Shown: positions 19,502 through 27,224, counted from the stretch's first letter. The stretch: 64,000 nt of DNA from Shewanella olleyana (GCF_023283825.1 NZ_JAKILD010000014.1:62001-126000); one strand, 5' to 3'. The notes: generated from the sequence alone by a model not told the origin. Made by a program: numbers and translations.

Positions 19502-20299
19502 ATGTTGTCAGAATCCTATTTAAATCGTTTTGGTGGAATTGGCCGTTTATATGGTCAACATGCATTACAAAACTTTGCTAACGCACATGTAGTGATCATT
19601 GGTATTGGTGGCGTGGGGACTTGGGTCGCTGAGTCTCTTGCGCGCAGTGGTATAGGCCAAATTACCTTAATTGATTTGGATGATATCTGTGTCACTAATA
19701 TTAACCGCCAATCCCATGCGACCACTTCAACCATAGGCGAATCTAAAGTCGAAGTGATGGCAAAGCGGATCCGAGACATTAATCCTGAGTGTGTCGTCAA
19801 CGAAGTTGAAGATTTTGTTACCGCAGACAACTTAGTAGATTACCTTGGCACTAAAAGCGATCCTTTATCGATCGACTATGTGGTTGACTGTATTGATGCC
19901 GTTAAACAGAAAGCGGCGTTAATAGCTTGGTGTAAACGCAATAAGCTCAAGATTGTTACTGTTGGTGGTGCTGGTGGACAAACTGATCCAACTCAAATTC
20001 AGCTGACTGATTTAGCAAAAACGATTCAAGATCCATTACTTGCTAAAGTCAGGGGAATTTTGCGCCGCGAGTATAATTTTACTAAAAATGTACAACGACG
20101 CTTTGCTGTCGATGCAGTGTTTTCCACTCAACACCTTGTTTACCCTCAAAGCGATGGAAGTGTTTGCAGTACTAAAGCAACCGCTGAGGGGACTATGCGT
20201 ATGGACTGTGCCTCTGGTTTTGGGGCTGTCACTATGGTGACAGGTACATTTGGCTTTATCGCAGCGAGCCGTGTTTTAGCAAGATTAGCTGAAAAGTAA
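19502..20299 (+). CDS. tcdA: tRNA threonylcarbamoyladenosine dehydratase
   Basis: The 265-residue product (272 if ATG 19481 is used) is the E1/ThiF-like enzyme TcdA (formerly CsdL/YgdL). It uses ATP to cyclise t6A37 of ANN-decoding tRNAs to ct6A. Seen: R-F-G-G near the N-terminus, the nucleotide-binding G-I-G-G-V-G-T-W-V-A-E, D-L-D-D-I-C-V-T-N-I-N-R-Q, and a close match along the length to the 268-residue E. coli protein as I remember it. AAGAG six bases before ATG 19502 favours this start; ATG 19481 has no site. Single gene with a short gap to the SieB-like gene. Confidence 0.9.
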   Translation: MLSESYLNRFGGIGRLYGQHALQNFANAHVVIIGIGGVGTWVAESLARSGIGQITLIDLDDICVTNINRQSHATTSTIGESKVEVMAKRIRDINPECVVNEVEDFVTADNLVDYLGTKSDPLSIDYVVDCIDAVKQKAALIAWCKRNKLKIVTVGGAGGQTDPTQIQLTDLAKTIQDPLLAKVRGILRREYNFTKNVQRRFAVDAVFSTQHLVYPQSDGSVCSTKATAEGTMRMDCASGFGAVTMVTGTFGFIAASRVLARLAEK

Positions 20300-20393
20300 C
20301 CACTTAATGTAAAAAGAGTTATTTAGATAATTCCTTGGCATCAAAATTGCTTTTGAAGTAATAGATTCAAAAATCTGACACTTTGGAAGCGAG

Positions 20394-21005
20394 ATGATGA
20401 AAATTAAATTAGATAACGTAAAGCTAGCCAACGTAAAACGTGTTGTTGTCAGCGTAATGCTTTGGTGGGTTGTTGCTTGTACCGTATTATTGTTTGCTCC
20501 TTCCCATGTGCTGCAAACCCTTTCCCTTGATGGATTAGTGACAGATTATGGCCACTTTATTGGCTTAGGTCTTATTGTTGGTGCGGCATTTTTCTTAAGT
20601 CAGTTATTCACCTTTGTTGTGGATGAGTCGATCAATTTTTTACGTGAAAAACGTGCCATAGAAACTATTGAAGCTAAGGTGAAGCTACTTGATCCTGCTG
20701 AGCGAGCTTTATTGAGAGAGTTTTTCCTTCAAGGCGCCACTATTTTGGCATTACCTCAAAACGAACTCGCAGTGAAAGGTTTAGTAGCGACAAATATTTT
20801 AGAGTTAGTGGGTAACGAACGTCATTACGCCATTCAAGGGCCAACGGCTGAATACAAAATTTCGATGAAAGCACGAGTGTATTTAAATCGTGATGTGTTG
20901 AGGTTACCAGCTGGTGAGCCAAGTAAAGAAGAGTTAACCCATTTAATTAAAGCAAGACCTCAGTTTATTAATGGTTTAGTACAACCAAGAAAACATGCGG
21001 CTTAG
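20394..21005 (+). CDS. SieB-like (superinfection exclusion B family) membrane protein
   Basis: The 203-residue product has two predicted membrane helices (about residues 18-36 and 52-75), then a soluble C-terminal part with L-L-D-P-A-E-R-A-L-L-R-E-F-F and a V-K-G-L-V-A-T-N-I-L-E-L block. That arrangement matches my memory of the SieB family, named after a phage P22/lambda exclusion protein but also widespread on chromosomes. GGAAGCGAG precedes a double ATG. A role in blocking a second phage is known for the phage member only; nothing nearby looks like a prophage here, so the role in this cell is open. Confidence 0.6.
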   Translation: MMKIKLDNVKLANVKRVVVSVMLWWVVACTVLLFAPSHVLQTLSLDGLVTDYGHFIGLGLIVGAAFFLSQLFTFVVDESINFLREKRAIETIEAKVKLLDPAERALLREFFLQGATILALPQNELAVKGLVATNILELVGNERHYAIQGPTAEYKISMKARVYLNRDVLRLPAGEPSKEELTHLIKARPQFINGLVQPRKHAA

Positions 21006-21052
21006 TTTGGTTTGAATCGCTTTCGAAGAAGCTAAATTTTAGATACAAAAAT

Positions 21053-21075
21053 GGGGGCTATAGGCCCCCTAATTA
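21053..21075. terminator. GC-rich hairpin between convergent genes
   Basis: GGGGGC pairs with GCCCCC around TATAG, with A-rich and T-rich flanks. It lies after the SieB-like gene and after the stop of the minus-strand DUF3149 gene, so it may end both transcripts. Confidence 0.7.
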
Positions 21076-21122
21076 TTTGCCAAGAAACACAAAAAACTGA
21101 CTTAAATCAAAATAAGTAATAC

Positions 21123-21254
21123 TTATTCTTTTGGAGCCGACTTCACAATAAACATCCACATCATGTACGACATAATTCCCATAGTGCAGAAGATAACAAT
21201 CATTGATAGCAAACCTATTGCATTACCAAACATTAAATCTAACCAGAATGCCAT
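21123..21254 (-). CDS. DUF3149 membrane micro-protein
   Basis: A 43-residue open frame starts M-A-F-W-L-D-L-M-F-G-N and continues with one long hydrophobic helix (I-G-L-L-S-M-I-V-I-F-C-T-M-G-I-M) before a short charged tail, K-S-A-P-K-E. This is the characteristic DUF3149 sequence, conserved in Shewanella, Vibrio and relatives. GAGGA lies eight bases before the ATG. Single-pass inner-membrane protein; the function is not known. Confidence 0.85.
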   Translation of the reverse strand: MAFWLDLMFGNAIGLLSMIVIFCTMGIMSYMMWMFIVKSAPKE

Positions 21255-21520
21255 TTCATAATCCTCTTTATCGTGAAGTCACAAGTAACATATCGCATAC
21301 ATCTGTTAACAATTATGATCTCGATCAATTAACCTTTCAGTTATTGCTGAATACCTAATGTAATAGATTAGGAAGTAGTGAAGTATGTACCTGAGGTAAT
21401 GGTTGTTCACCAATGTAGGGGGAAGGGCTGCACACTCAGCAACTCAAGGTTCATAAAGCTGTTGTTTGAATGAGATTTGAGCTATTGAATCGAAAACTGC
21501 TAAATAGAAGATTAAAGGGC

Positions 21521-21548
21521 TTGCGATTGTGATTGGCCTAGGTATAAT
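21521..21548 (+). promoter_or_regulatory. Promoter of the host tRNA-Leu gene
   Basis: TTGCGA (21521-21526) and TATAAT (21543-21548) are 16 bases apart and end 45 bases before the tRNA 5' half. After insertion of the element this promoter reads into the element and toward the intact tRNA-Leu gene at 21771. Confidence 0.75.
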
Positions 21549-21593
21549 TCTGACTCTCGATTGAGCGCAGCTCTTTTGAGACATCAATATGAT

Positions 21594-21633
21594 GCCGGTG
21601 TGGTGAAATTGGTATACACGACGGATTCAAAAT
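21594..21633 (+). pseudogene. 5' half of the host tRNA-Leu(CAA), interrupted in the anticodon loop
   Basis: The acceptor strand GCCGGTG, D-arm and 5' anticodon strand ACGGA are followed by the loop TTCAAAAT, after which tRNA sequence stops and element sequence (ATAGAGTCC) begins. The missing part is found at 39106-39158. Joining both at the shared 8 bases gives an 85-nt tRNA-Leu with perfect anticodon stem ACGGA/TCCGT and acceptor GCCGGTG/CACCGGT (one G-U). As it stands it cannot yield a working tRNA. Confidence 0.92.
21626..21633. other. Left attachment core (attL)
   Basis: TTCAAAAT, with tRNA sequence to the left (GGA) and element sequence to the right (ATAGAG). It is identical to the right core. 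Confidence 0.88.
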
Positions 21634-21709
21634 ATAGAGTCCCTAGAGTGATTTATCAATTAAAGTATTGTTTTTGAACAATAAGAAATCCTTTTAAGAC
21701 AGCCAATGT

Positions 21710-21747
21710 CTTGCAAAGGTTTGCAAAGAATCATATTATTTGCAAAG
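21710..21747. repeat. Left-end integrase arm-site candidates
   Basis: CTTGCAAAG (21710-21718) and TTTGCAAAG (21720-21728 and 21739-21747) occur within 115 bases of attL. The same nonamer occurs twice inside the right end. Repeats placed like this in both element ends are typical arm-type binding sites of tyrosine integrases; this role is inferred. Confidence 0.65.
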
Positions 21748-21770
21748 ATAGTTATAGCTACAAAATCTAT

Positions 21771-21855
21771 GCCTGAGTGGTGGAATTGGTAGACACGTCG
21801 GATTCAAAATCCGATTTCGAAAGAAGTGACGGTTCAAGTCCGTCCTCAGGTACCA
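21771..21855 (+). tRNA. tRNA-Leu(CAA), complete, carried by the element
   Basis: An 85-nt gene including the encoded CCA. Acceptor GCCTGAG pairs with CTCAGGT (one G-U). The anticodon arm TCGGA-TTCAAAA-TCCGA gives anticodon CAA, a long variable arm is present as in class II tRNAs, and the T arm is GACGG-TTCAAGT-CCGTC. It differs from the split host gene in the acceptor, T stem and variable arm but decodes the same UUG codon. It lies between the two attachment cores, so it belongs to the element, and it is downstream of the captured host promoter with no strong terminator between. It probably replaces the broken host gene. Confidence 0.95.
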
Positions 21856-21862
21856 TACTTTT

Positions 21863-21886
21863 AAGCCTTGCTAACGCAGGGCTTTC
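21863..21886 (+). terminator. Terminator after the element tRNA-Leu
   Basis: AAGCCTTGC pairs with GCAGGGCTT (one G-T) around TAAC, followed by TTCTT. Confidence 0.75.
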
Positions 21887-22029
21887 TTGTATCTAGCGTA
21901 TAGTAAATCCTCTTGTTGTTCAGTTCCCCCCCTTTTTTACTTCTATAAACTTTGCATGATTCTACCTACTTAATACTCTTGGCAGGATAGCTCACTAGTC
22001 TTAATTGGATTACTTCAACTATAACTGTA

Positions 22030-22245
22030 ATGGTGTGTCTCCAAAGGCAACGTGAAGCATTAGCTATTGAATATCTTAATGAGCTAGGTCATATGAGAAC
22101 ATGTCACAGTTTCAGGCATGCATTTATCACTAAGTTGATGAACATAGATTCAATGAACATAGATTCAATGAACATAGATTCAATGAACATAGATTCAATG
22201 AACATTACCTGCTGGTCGCCCATTAATTCAGTAAGTTTAGTGTAA
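22030..22245 (+). pseudogene. Remnant of a tyrosine recombinase fused to a 15-bp tandem repeat
   Basis: The open frame of 71 codons contains T-C-H-S-F-R-H-A-F-I-T-K-L-M, the HxxRH box of phage and Xer-type integrases, but lacks the upstream Arg box and the downstream catalytic Tyr. Where the rest should follow, M-N-I-D-S is repeated four times because of a DNA tandem repeat, then the frame ends. A full integrase was probably once here and has been deleted. It sits directly after the element tRNA-Leu, where an integrase linked to that tRNA would be expected. It is not functional as a recombinase. Confidence 0.75.
22138..22206. repeat. 15-bp tandem repeat
   Basis: ATGAACATAGATTCA occurs four times without a mismatch (22138-22197), followed by a partial fifth copy. 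The unit is a multiple of three, so copy changes keep the frame (M-N-I-D-S). Confidence 0.95.
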
Positions 22246-22441
22246 CTAATCATTACACCCATAGACTTGATTCATTGAAGAACTTATTGTCTGTTGTCGA
22301 CGCTTTTTAAATTTGAAGTCGTTTGTTTGGTGAGTACTCACTAGAGGTGATGTATAATATTGTTATTTAAGCTGTGCTGAAAGCAAATTATAGTGTTGTT
22401 TTTTTATATAGAATTGCGGCTAAAGTGACTGAGGTTAACGG

Positions 22442-23371
22442 ATGAGAGTTGTATCTTTATTTTCTGGTGCAGGTGGATTAGATCTAGGTTTCAAAATGGC
22501 AGGTTTCCAGATAGTTTGGGCTAATGACTTTGATAAAGATGCTGTGATCACCTATAAAAAGAATATAGGTGATCACATAGTTTGTGGAAAAATAGAAGAT
22601 ATAGAAACTGATGATATTCCAGATTGTGAGATTGTAATTGGTGGCTTTCCATGCCAAGGCTTCTCACAAGCCAATATGCTGCGCATAGAAGAAGATGATA
22701 GAAATAAACTCTATTTAGAGTTTTTAAGAGTTATTAGAGAAAAGCAGCCCAAATTCTTTTTTGCAGAGAATGTAAGAGGGATTCTAAGCTTAAGTAATGG
22801 TTCTGTAATAAAAAGGATTGAGGATGACTTTGAATCTGCTGGTTATAAAATGCAGAAAAAACTTTTTAATACAGCTGACTATGGTGTGCCACAATCTAGG
22901 TGGAGAGTGATTTTAGTTGGAACTCGGAATGATATTAATTTTGAATATGAATATCCAGACCAGTCACATACATCTCCAGCTAAGTCTGAAAAATCTGGAC
23001 TTTCTAATTGGAATACAATTAGTGAAGCTCTTGCTGAAATACCTGAACCTGAGGAAGAACATAACCTATTAAACCATGTATACTCCCAATATAAGGTAAC
23101 AAATAGAAACTTTACAGGCCATAGAAAAACAGACCCTAGTAAACCATCACCCACAATTTTAGCAAGAGGTAACGGGAAAGGAGGAGTTTGTGCCATACAA
23201 CACCCCAAAAACCATAGAAGAATGTCTATAAGAGAGTCTGCAATTATTCAATCTTTCCCGATAGATTATCATTTTTTTGGAAGTATGACTTCTTGTTATA
23301 GGCAAGTAGGTAATGCCGTTCCAGTAAAGTTTGCACATTTAATTGCGAATCAATTATTAAAATATAAGTAG
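22442..23371 (+). CDS. Type II DNA cytosine-5 methyltransferase, first of two
   Basis: The 309-residue product has all core motifs of C5 methyltransferases in order: I (F-S-G-A-G-G-L-D-L-G, residues 7-16), IV with catalytic Cys71 (G-F-P-C-Q-G-F-S), VI (A-E-N-V-R-G-I-L), VIII (Q-S-R-W-R-V), IX (R-E-S-A-I-I-Q-S-F-P) and X (Q-V-G-N-A-V-P). The target-recognition region between VIII and IX is short. GAGG lies six bases before the ATG. It methylates cytosine at the system's recognition site to protect element and host DNA. The second methyltransferase starts four bases after its stop, so the two are translated together. Confidence 0.93.
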   Translation: MRVVSLFSGAGGLDLGFKMAGFQIVWANDFDKDAVITYKKNIGDHIVCGKIEDIETDDIPDCEIVIGGFPCQGFSQANMLRIEEDDRNKLYLEFLRVIREKQPKFFFAENVRGILSLSNGSVIKRIEDDFESAGYKMQKKLFNTADYGVPQSRWRVILVGTRNDINFEYEYPDQSHTSPAKSEKSGLSNWNTISEALAEIPEPEEEHNLLNHVYSQYKVTNRNFTGHRKTDPSKPSPTILARGNGKGGVCAIQHPKNHRRMSIRESAIIQSFPIDYHFFGSMTSCYRQVGNAVPVKFAHLIANQLLKYK

Positions 23372-23375
23372 TAAT

Positions 23376-24302
23376 ATGAAAGTAATATCTCTTTTTTCAG
23401 GAGCTGGAGGATTGGACTTGGGATTAACTCAAGCTGGTCTTGAAGTAATTTGGGCGAATGATTTATATAAGGATGCTGTTGAAACTTATAAAAAAAATAT
23501 TGGAAATCATGCTGTTTTAGGTGATATTTGTGATATTGATTCTGTTGATATACCTAATGCCGATGTAATTATTGGTGGTTTTCCATGTCAAGGTTTTTCT
23601 GTCGCCAATATGTCAAGAAAGTCCACTGACCCTAGGAATAAATTATATTTAGAAATGGTTAGGGTTATAAAAGATAAAAAACCTAAATATTTTATTGCTG
23701 AAAATGTTAAAGGGATTTTATCTTTAGATAAAGGGCAAGTTATTCATAAAATAACGAATGACTTTGAAAGCCTAGGCTACAGAGTTCAGTACAAATTGTT
23801 AAATTGTGCTGATTATGGCGTGCCTCAGACAAGAATGAGGGTAATTATTTTTGGCATTAGAAATGACTTAGATGTGACAATTAATTTCCCCCCTAATCCA
23901 ACTCATGACAAAGTTGGTAATCAGCTTCCCAAGTGGATCACGATTGGGGAAGCCCTCAAACATTACCCTGAACCTACAGAGACTAATGATTTTTTAAACC
24001 ATGTATGTTCTGATTATAAGTTGAGGTTTAATGGGCACTTAGGACATAGAGTTATTGATTCAGAAAAACCTTCACCTACAATTACAGGAAGGGGGGATGA
24101 AAAAGGGGGAGTCGTAGTTCTTCACCACCCTAATAATAATCGTCGAATGACAGTAAGGGAGACCGCTGCTGTTCAATCTTTTCCAGATGATTTTGAGTTC
24201 ATTGGTTCAAAAACTTCTGGTTATAGGCAAATCGCAAATGCAGTCCCGCCATTAATAGGAAAAGTGTTAGGCGAAATGTTAATTGAAGCGAAGGAAGCGT
24301 GA
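23376..24302 (+). CDS. Type II DNA cytosine-5 methyltransferase, second of two
   Basis: The 308-residue product aligns end to end with the preceding one and has the same motifs: I (F-S-G-A-G-G-L-D-L-G), IV with Cys71 in G-F-P-C-Q-G-F-S, VI (A-E-N-V-K-G-I-L), VIII (Q-T-R-M-R-V), IX (R-E-T-A-A-V-Q-S-F-P) and X (Q-I-A-N-A-V-P). The pair arose by duplication and differs most in the putative recognition region. Two C5 methyltransferases beside one nuclease usually means a non-palindromic site, with one enzyme per strand (known for HgaI-type systems); here that is inferred. The HNH gene follows 85 bases later. Confidence 0.93.
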   Translation: MKVISLFSGAGGLDLGLTQAGLEVIWANDLYKDAVETYKKNIGNHAVLGDICDIDSVDIPNADVIIGGFPCQGFSVANMSRKSTDPRNKLYLEMVRVIKDKKPKYFIAENVKGILSLDKGQVIHKITNDFESLGYRVQYKLLNCADYGVPQTRMRVIIFGIRNDLDVTINFPPNPTHDKVGNQLPKWITIGEALKHYPEPTETNDFLNHVCSDYKLRFNGHLGHRVIDSEKPSPTITGRGDEKGGVVVLHHPNNNRRMTVRETAAVQSFPDDFEFIGSKTSGYRQIANAVPPLIGKVLGEMLIEAKEA

Positions 24303-24387
24303 TAAGTTTAAAATAGACCCTTCATATTTTACAAAACCTGAGTTACTTGGTAATGTTTAAATAATTGAAGTTTATTAGGCATTATCA

Positions 24388-25689
24388 ATGGCATATAGTG
24401 GATTAAAAAAACCATTTCCTGAATATAGGTGGAAGTGGGGACCATTGACTTTGACGGAAAGTTTGAATATTCCTGAAGTATATCTAGGTTGCTTAAAAGT
24501 TTTATATGCTAATCAAGGTGTAAGTGTTAGCTCTCAAAGCGTAGAAGATGGCTTGCAAGTTGTACAGAACGAGTTATCTAAATTGATTAATGGTGATAGG
24601 CCGTTAAGGCTTGCAAGAGGAACCGAAAGGAACCTATTTAGGAACTCGAGTCAGTACTGGAAGTTTTCAGGTTTACTCATTTCAACATCGCCTCGAATTA
24701 CTCTTTCTGAATTAGGCATTGGTTATGCTTCTGGCCAGTTAACGAAAGGTGAATTTGCTTCATACACAGTAAAAAAGCTGCAACTTCCTAATACATATAC
24801 AGAAAATGACGAGCAGATTAATTGCTGGAAATCACAAGGTTTATTAATTAACCCATTAGAGCTTTTATTGTCATTAATAGTTCAACTGTATGAGTATAGT
24901 AGTGTGCATGGCTACTTAACTACTGAAGAATTAATTCATGTGGTTATTCCTTTGTCAGGTAATAAGTATACTCAAACGCAAATATCACAAGGAATACTTG
25001 ATTATAGAGCTGATCATTCAACTTTTAATGGGGCATGGGTGGCTAATGATGGGGATAATGACAGCAGAATCGCTCGTGAATTCTTGCTTTTTTTAAATTA
25101 TTATGAATTTTTAGGGAAAAGGGATTCCACTGTACCCAATTGCCATGTAAGTCGTGAAACACAAGAGTTTTTCCTTCGTGAAGAGCAAATAGAATCTATA
25201 AAGTCTTTAATTACTTTGGATTGCTCTGCCTTACATACCGTAGTTAAGTCACCTCAAGACAGTATCAATACTGCTATTGAAATTGATCAAAAAATTCAAG
25301 CCTTAGATGTAATAAGAGAACGTAAACTAGTTGAGGTATTAAGTAGGCCAAGTCAGCCACGTTTTAGAAAAGACGTTCTTCAGTCGGGTGATGGGGTTTG
25401 TATTTTATCAGGTGTTAATATAAAAGAGGCGTTACAAGCTTGCCATATAATACCTGTTCAAAATAATGGTTCAGATGATAAATCTAATGGTATTTTATTA
25501 AGGGCTGATTTACATACACTGTATGATAAAGGGCATATTCTAATTGATGAGGAAGGCTTAATAACAATATCTGATTATTTAAAAAAAGATGAGTTTTATT
25601 CTCAATCTCTACCTTCCCAAGTTAATTTGCCAAAGTATATAAATATTGAAGCTATTCGTATTAGAAATACATACCGTATGTGGATTTAA
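24388..25689 (+). CDS. HNH restriction endonuclease of the adjacent methyltransferases
   Basis: The 433-residue product has an HNH fold near its C-terminus: H353 in A-C-H-I-I-P-V, N367 in S-N-G-I-L-L and H376 in L-H-T-L-Y-D-K-G-H-I, preceded by R-F-R-K-D-V-L and G-V-C-I-L-S-G. The N-terminal 300 residues have no motif I recognise and are likely to read the DNA site. The position after two C5 methyltransferases makes it the restriction enzyme of the system. The ATG at 24388 has only a weak site, consistent with lower translation than the methyltransferases. The HNH match is clear; the role is from context. Confidence 0.82.
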   Translation: MAYSGLKKPFPEYRWKWGPLTLTESLNIPEVYLGCLKVLYANQGVSVSSQSVEDGLQVVQNELSKLINGDRPLRLARGTERNLFRNSSQYWKFSGLLISTSPRITLSELGIGYASGQLTKGEFASYTVKKLQLPNTYTENDEQINCWKSQGLLINPLELLLSLIVQLYEYSSVHGYLTTEELIHVVIPLSGNKYTQTQISQGILDYRADHSTFNGAWVANDGDNDSRIAREFLLFLNYYEFLGKRDSTVPNCHVSRETQEFFLREEQIESIKSLITLDCSALHTVVKSPQDSINTAIEIDQKIQALDVIRERKLVEVLSRPSQPRFRKDVLQSGDGVCILSGVNIKEALQACHIIPVQNNGSDDKSNGILLRADLHTLYDKGHILIDEEGLITISDYLKKDEFYSQSLPSQVNLPKYINIEAIRIRNTYRMWI

Positions 25690-25747
25690 AGCGAACTTTT
25701 ACGCATAAATAAAAGTTTGAAGTAAGTAGTATCTGATGCAAATTAAA

Positions 25748-25784
25748 AATACAAACTGAAACGTATAAAGCTTCAGTTTGTATT
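25748..25784. terminator. Hairpin between the restriction gene and rpsT
   Basis: AATACAAACTGAA and TTCAGTTTGTATT form a 13-bp stem around an 11-base loop. Read on the minus strand it is followed by TTTTTAATT and ends rpsT; it may also end the convergent restriction operon. Confidence 0.82.
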
Positions 25785-25799
25785 GCAAGTACTGGAGTC

Positions 25800-26060
25800 T
25801 TATAGAGCTTTGATTTTGGCTGACAGTCTAGACTTTTGACGTGCTGCTTTATTCTTATGAATAAGCCCTTTGGTAGCCATTCTATCTAAAATAGGCTGAG
25901 CATCTGAGAATGCTTTAACTGCGGCTTCTTTATCACCAGCATCAATAGCAACTAAAACTTTTTTGAAGAAAGTACGCATCATTGAGCGACGACTTGCATT
26001 ATGTTGGCGACGTTTCTCTGAAGTTATAGCGCGTTTTTTTGCTGATTTGATATTTGCCAA
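25800..26060 (-). CDS. rpsT: Ribosomal protein S20, complete copy inside the mobile element
   Basis: The 86-residue product, [11 protein letters not shown] at the N-terminus and [10 protein letters not shown] near the C-terminus, is a full bS20, basic and helical, that binds 16S rRNA in the 30S subunit. The start codon is TTG (26060), with AGGAG six bases upstream. E. coli rpsT also starts with TTG (UUG), which is linked to its autoregulation, so this control may be kept. The gene has its own sigma-70 promoter and a terminator. The usual Shewanella rpsT is in a murJ/ribF/ileS neighbourhood, absent here, so this is probably a second, mobile copy. No residue looks damaged. That it is an extra copy is an inference. 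Confidence 0.95.
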   Translation of the reverse strand: MANIKSAKKRAITSEKRRQHNASRRSMMRTFFKKVLVAIDAGDKEAAVKAFSDAQPILDRMATKGLIHKNKAARQKSRLSAKIKAL

Positions 26061-26101
26061 AATAAGCTCCTAAATATATCTAATGTAAAAAATGACCGGT
26101 T

Positions 26102-26130
26102 AATATCCTATTTTTTTTAATAATTGTCAA
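26102..26130 (-). promoter_or_regulatory. Promoter of the element rpsT
   Basis: On the minus strand TTGACA (26130-26125) and GATATT (26107-26102) are 17 bases apart, about 40 bases before the TTG start. A consensus -35 suggests strong expression. Confidence 0.75.
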
Positions 26131-26326
26131 TCAAAAAGTTATTCTCTATGAATAGAGCTTCTTTAATTTGATATTAATTTTTTGTAGAACAATATGGAGG
26201 TTAGCTTAAGCTTTTGTTTTAAATTTATTTTCTAGTGATAGTTTGAGCGTGTATGCTAATACTTTTCTCACTTCTATTTTAAGCAAATATTTGGTAGTTA
26301 TAAGAACTGTAGTGATTCTTTGAAGC

Positions 26327-26674
26327 TTAAGTGGACGTTGCCTTAGCCTTAATAATAGTACTTAAAAAGGTTAAGCAGTCTTCGGTCATATTTGATGAAA
26401 AAATGACGCTGCTTTCTTCATCATGATGGATCTCTGGTGAACCATCAGTACCACTATTAACAGCAGTCATTACAACATAGCGTTCTAGGCTGCTGTCTTC
26501 TCTTTGGTTCGAATCTTCATAATCAACCCAAAGCACCATATAACCAGTCTGAGTTTTAAAGTAAAAACTGGGTGAGACATCGTTGTGCCAGCTTTTGTCT
26601 ACTAACCAAGGGTATTTGGATAGGTCGAAGCCAAGGTTAAAGTGTTGGCCAAATTCTTGTTGGTATAATTCCAT
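26327..26674 (-). CDS. Hypothetical small acidic protein
   Basis: A 115-residue soluble protein that I do not recognise. It is acidic and aromatic-rich in its first half (W-L-V-D-K-S-W-H-N-D) and has a middle strand pattern Y-M-V-L-W-V-D-Y-E-D followed by Y-V-V-M-T-A-V. No signal, membrane helix or catalytic motif is seen. GAGG precedes the ATG. It is the last gene of a minus-strand series with the 146-residue protein and the AAA+ ATPase, 109 bases after the former. Confidence 0.65.
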   Translation of the reverse strand: MELYQQEFGQHFNLGFDLSKYPWLVDKSWHNDVSPSFYFKTQTGYMVLWVDYEDSNQREDSSLERYVVMTAVNSGTDGSPEIHHDEESSVIFSSNMTEDCLTFLSTIIKAKATST

Positions 26675-26783
26675 GCTTAATCCTCAACTTGGTAATAAAT
26701 GGTATGGCTAGAATACCAAGTTTTAAAATGTAATCCAGATAGGTAAGTAAGATAAGTGCCTGACCGAGCAGGCACTGTAACGG

Positions 26784-27224
26784 TTATTTCTTTTTCAAGG
26801 GGGATTTATCGGCCATTGAGGCTAAGAGTTCATCAACTTCACCCGCGACCACGGCATCAATAACGGTGGCAATGGTTTGGGTTAGGTTTTCTAGCTCACC
26901 GACTTCGATGGCATGATTACCTTTACTGAGTTCAAGAGCTTTATTGGCGTAACGCACCTCAAAAAAGTATTGGTTATTCCGTTTGTAGAACCACTTGCTC
27001 ACATTCTTAGGTATACGTACCTTTTCCTGCGTGCCTGTTTCAGGGTTTTTCTGCCACTTTTCACGGTAAGCTGTGTAGGTTTCTCCGTTAACAAGTGCAT
27101 TTGCCATTGCCAGTTGCTGGTCGAGTTTAGATAACAGTTTCTCCCTGCGTTTTAAGATTGGGTTATCAGAGGTTTTCTCTGGGCGTGACGTGACCTTGAG
27201 CGAGCTCAATAATGATTTAGCCAT
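26784..27224 (-). CDS. DUF6641-like small protein
   Basis: A 146-residue basic protein with N-terminus M-A-K-S-L-L-S-S-L-K, a coiled helical region with many Lys/Arg, and a lysine-rich end. It resembles the DUF6641 family that I recall from island and phage regions, but I cannot verify this. It includes W-Q-K-N-P-E-T-G and W-F-Y-K-R-N-N-Q-Y-F-F-E-V-R-Y. AAGGAAAC precedes the ATG. The gene starts 63 bases after the AAA+ stop, so they are probably one transcript. The function is unknown. Confidence 0.6.
   Translation of the reverse strand: MAKSLLSSLKVTSRPEKTSDNPILKRREKLLSKLDQQLAMANALVNGETYTAYREKWQKNPETGTQEKVRIPKNVSKWFYKRNNQYFFEVRYANKALELSKGNHAIEVGELENLTQTIATVIDAVVAGEVDELLASMADKSPLKKK

Noticed and set aside
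21634..21770. Strong terminator between the broken and the complete tRNA
   Set aside because: Only a 7-bp AT hairpin without a U run is visible, so read-through is expected.
22030..22245. Functional integrase
   Set aside because: Only one motif box is left and the catalytic Tyr is missing, so it is listed as a remnant.
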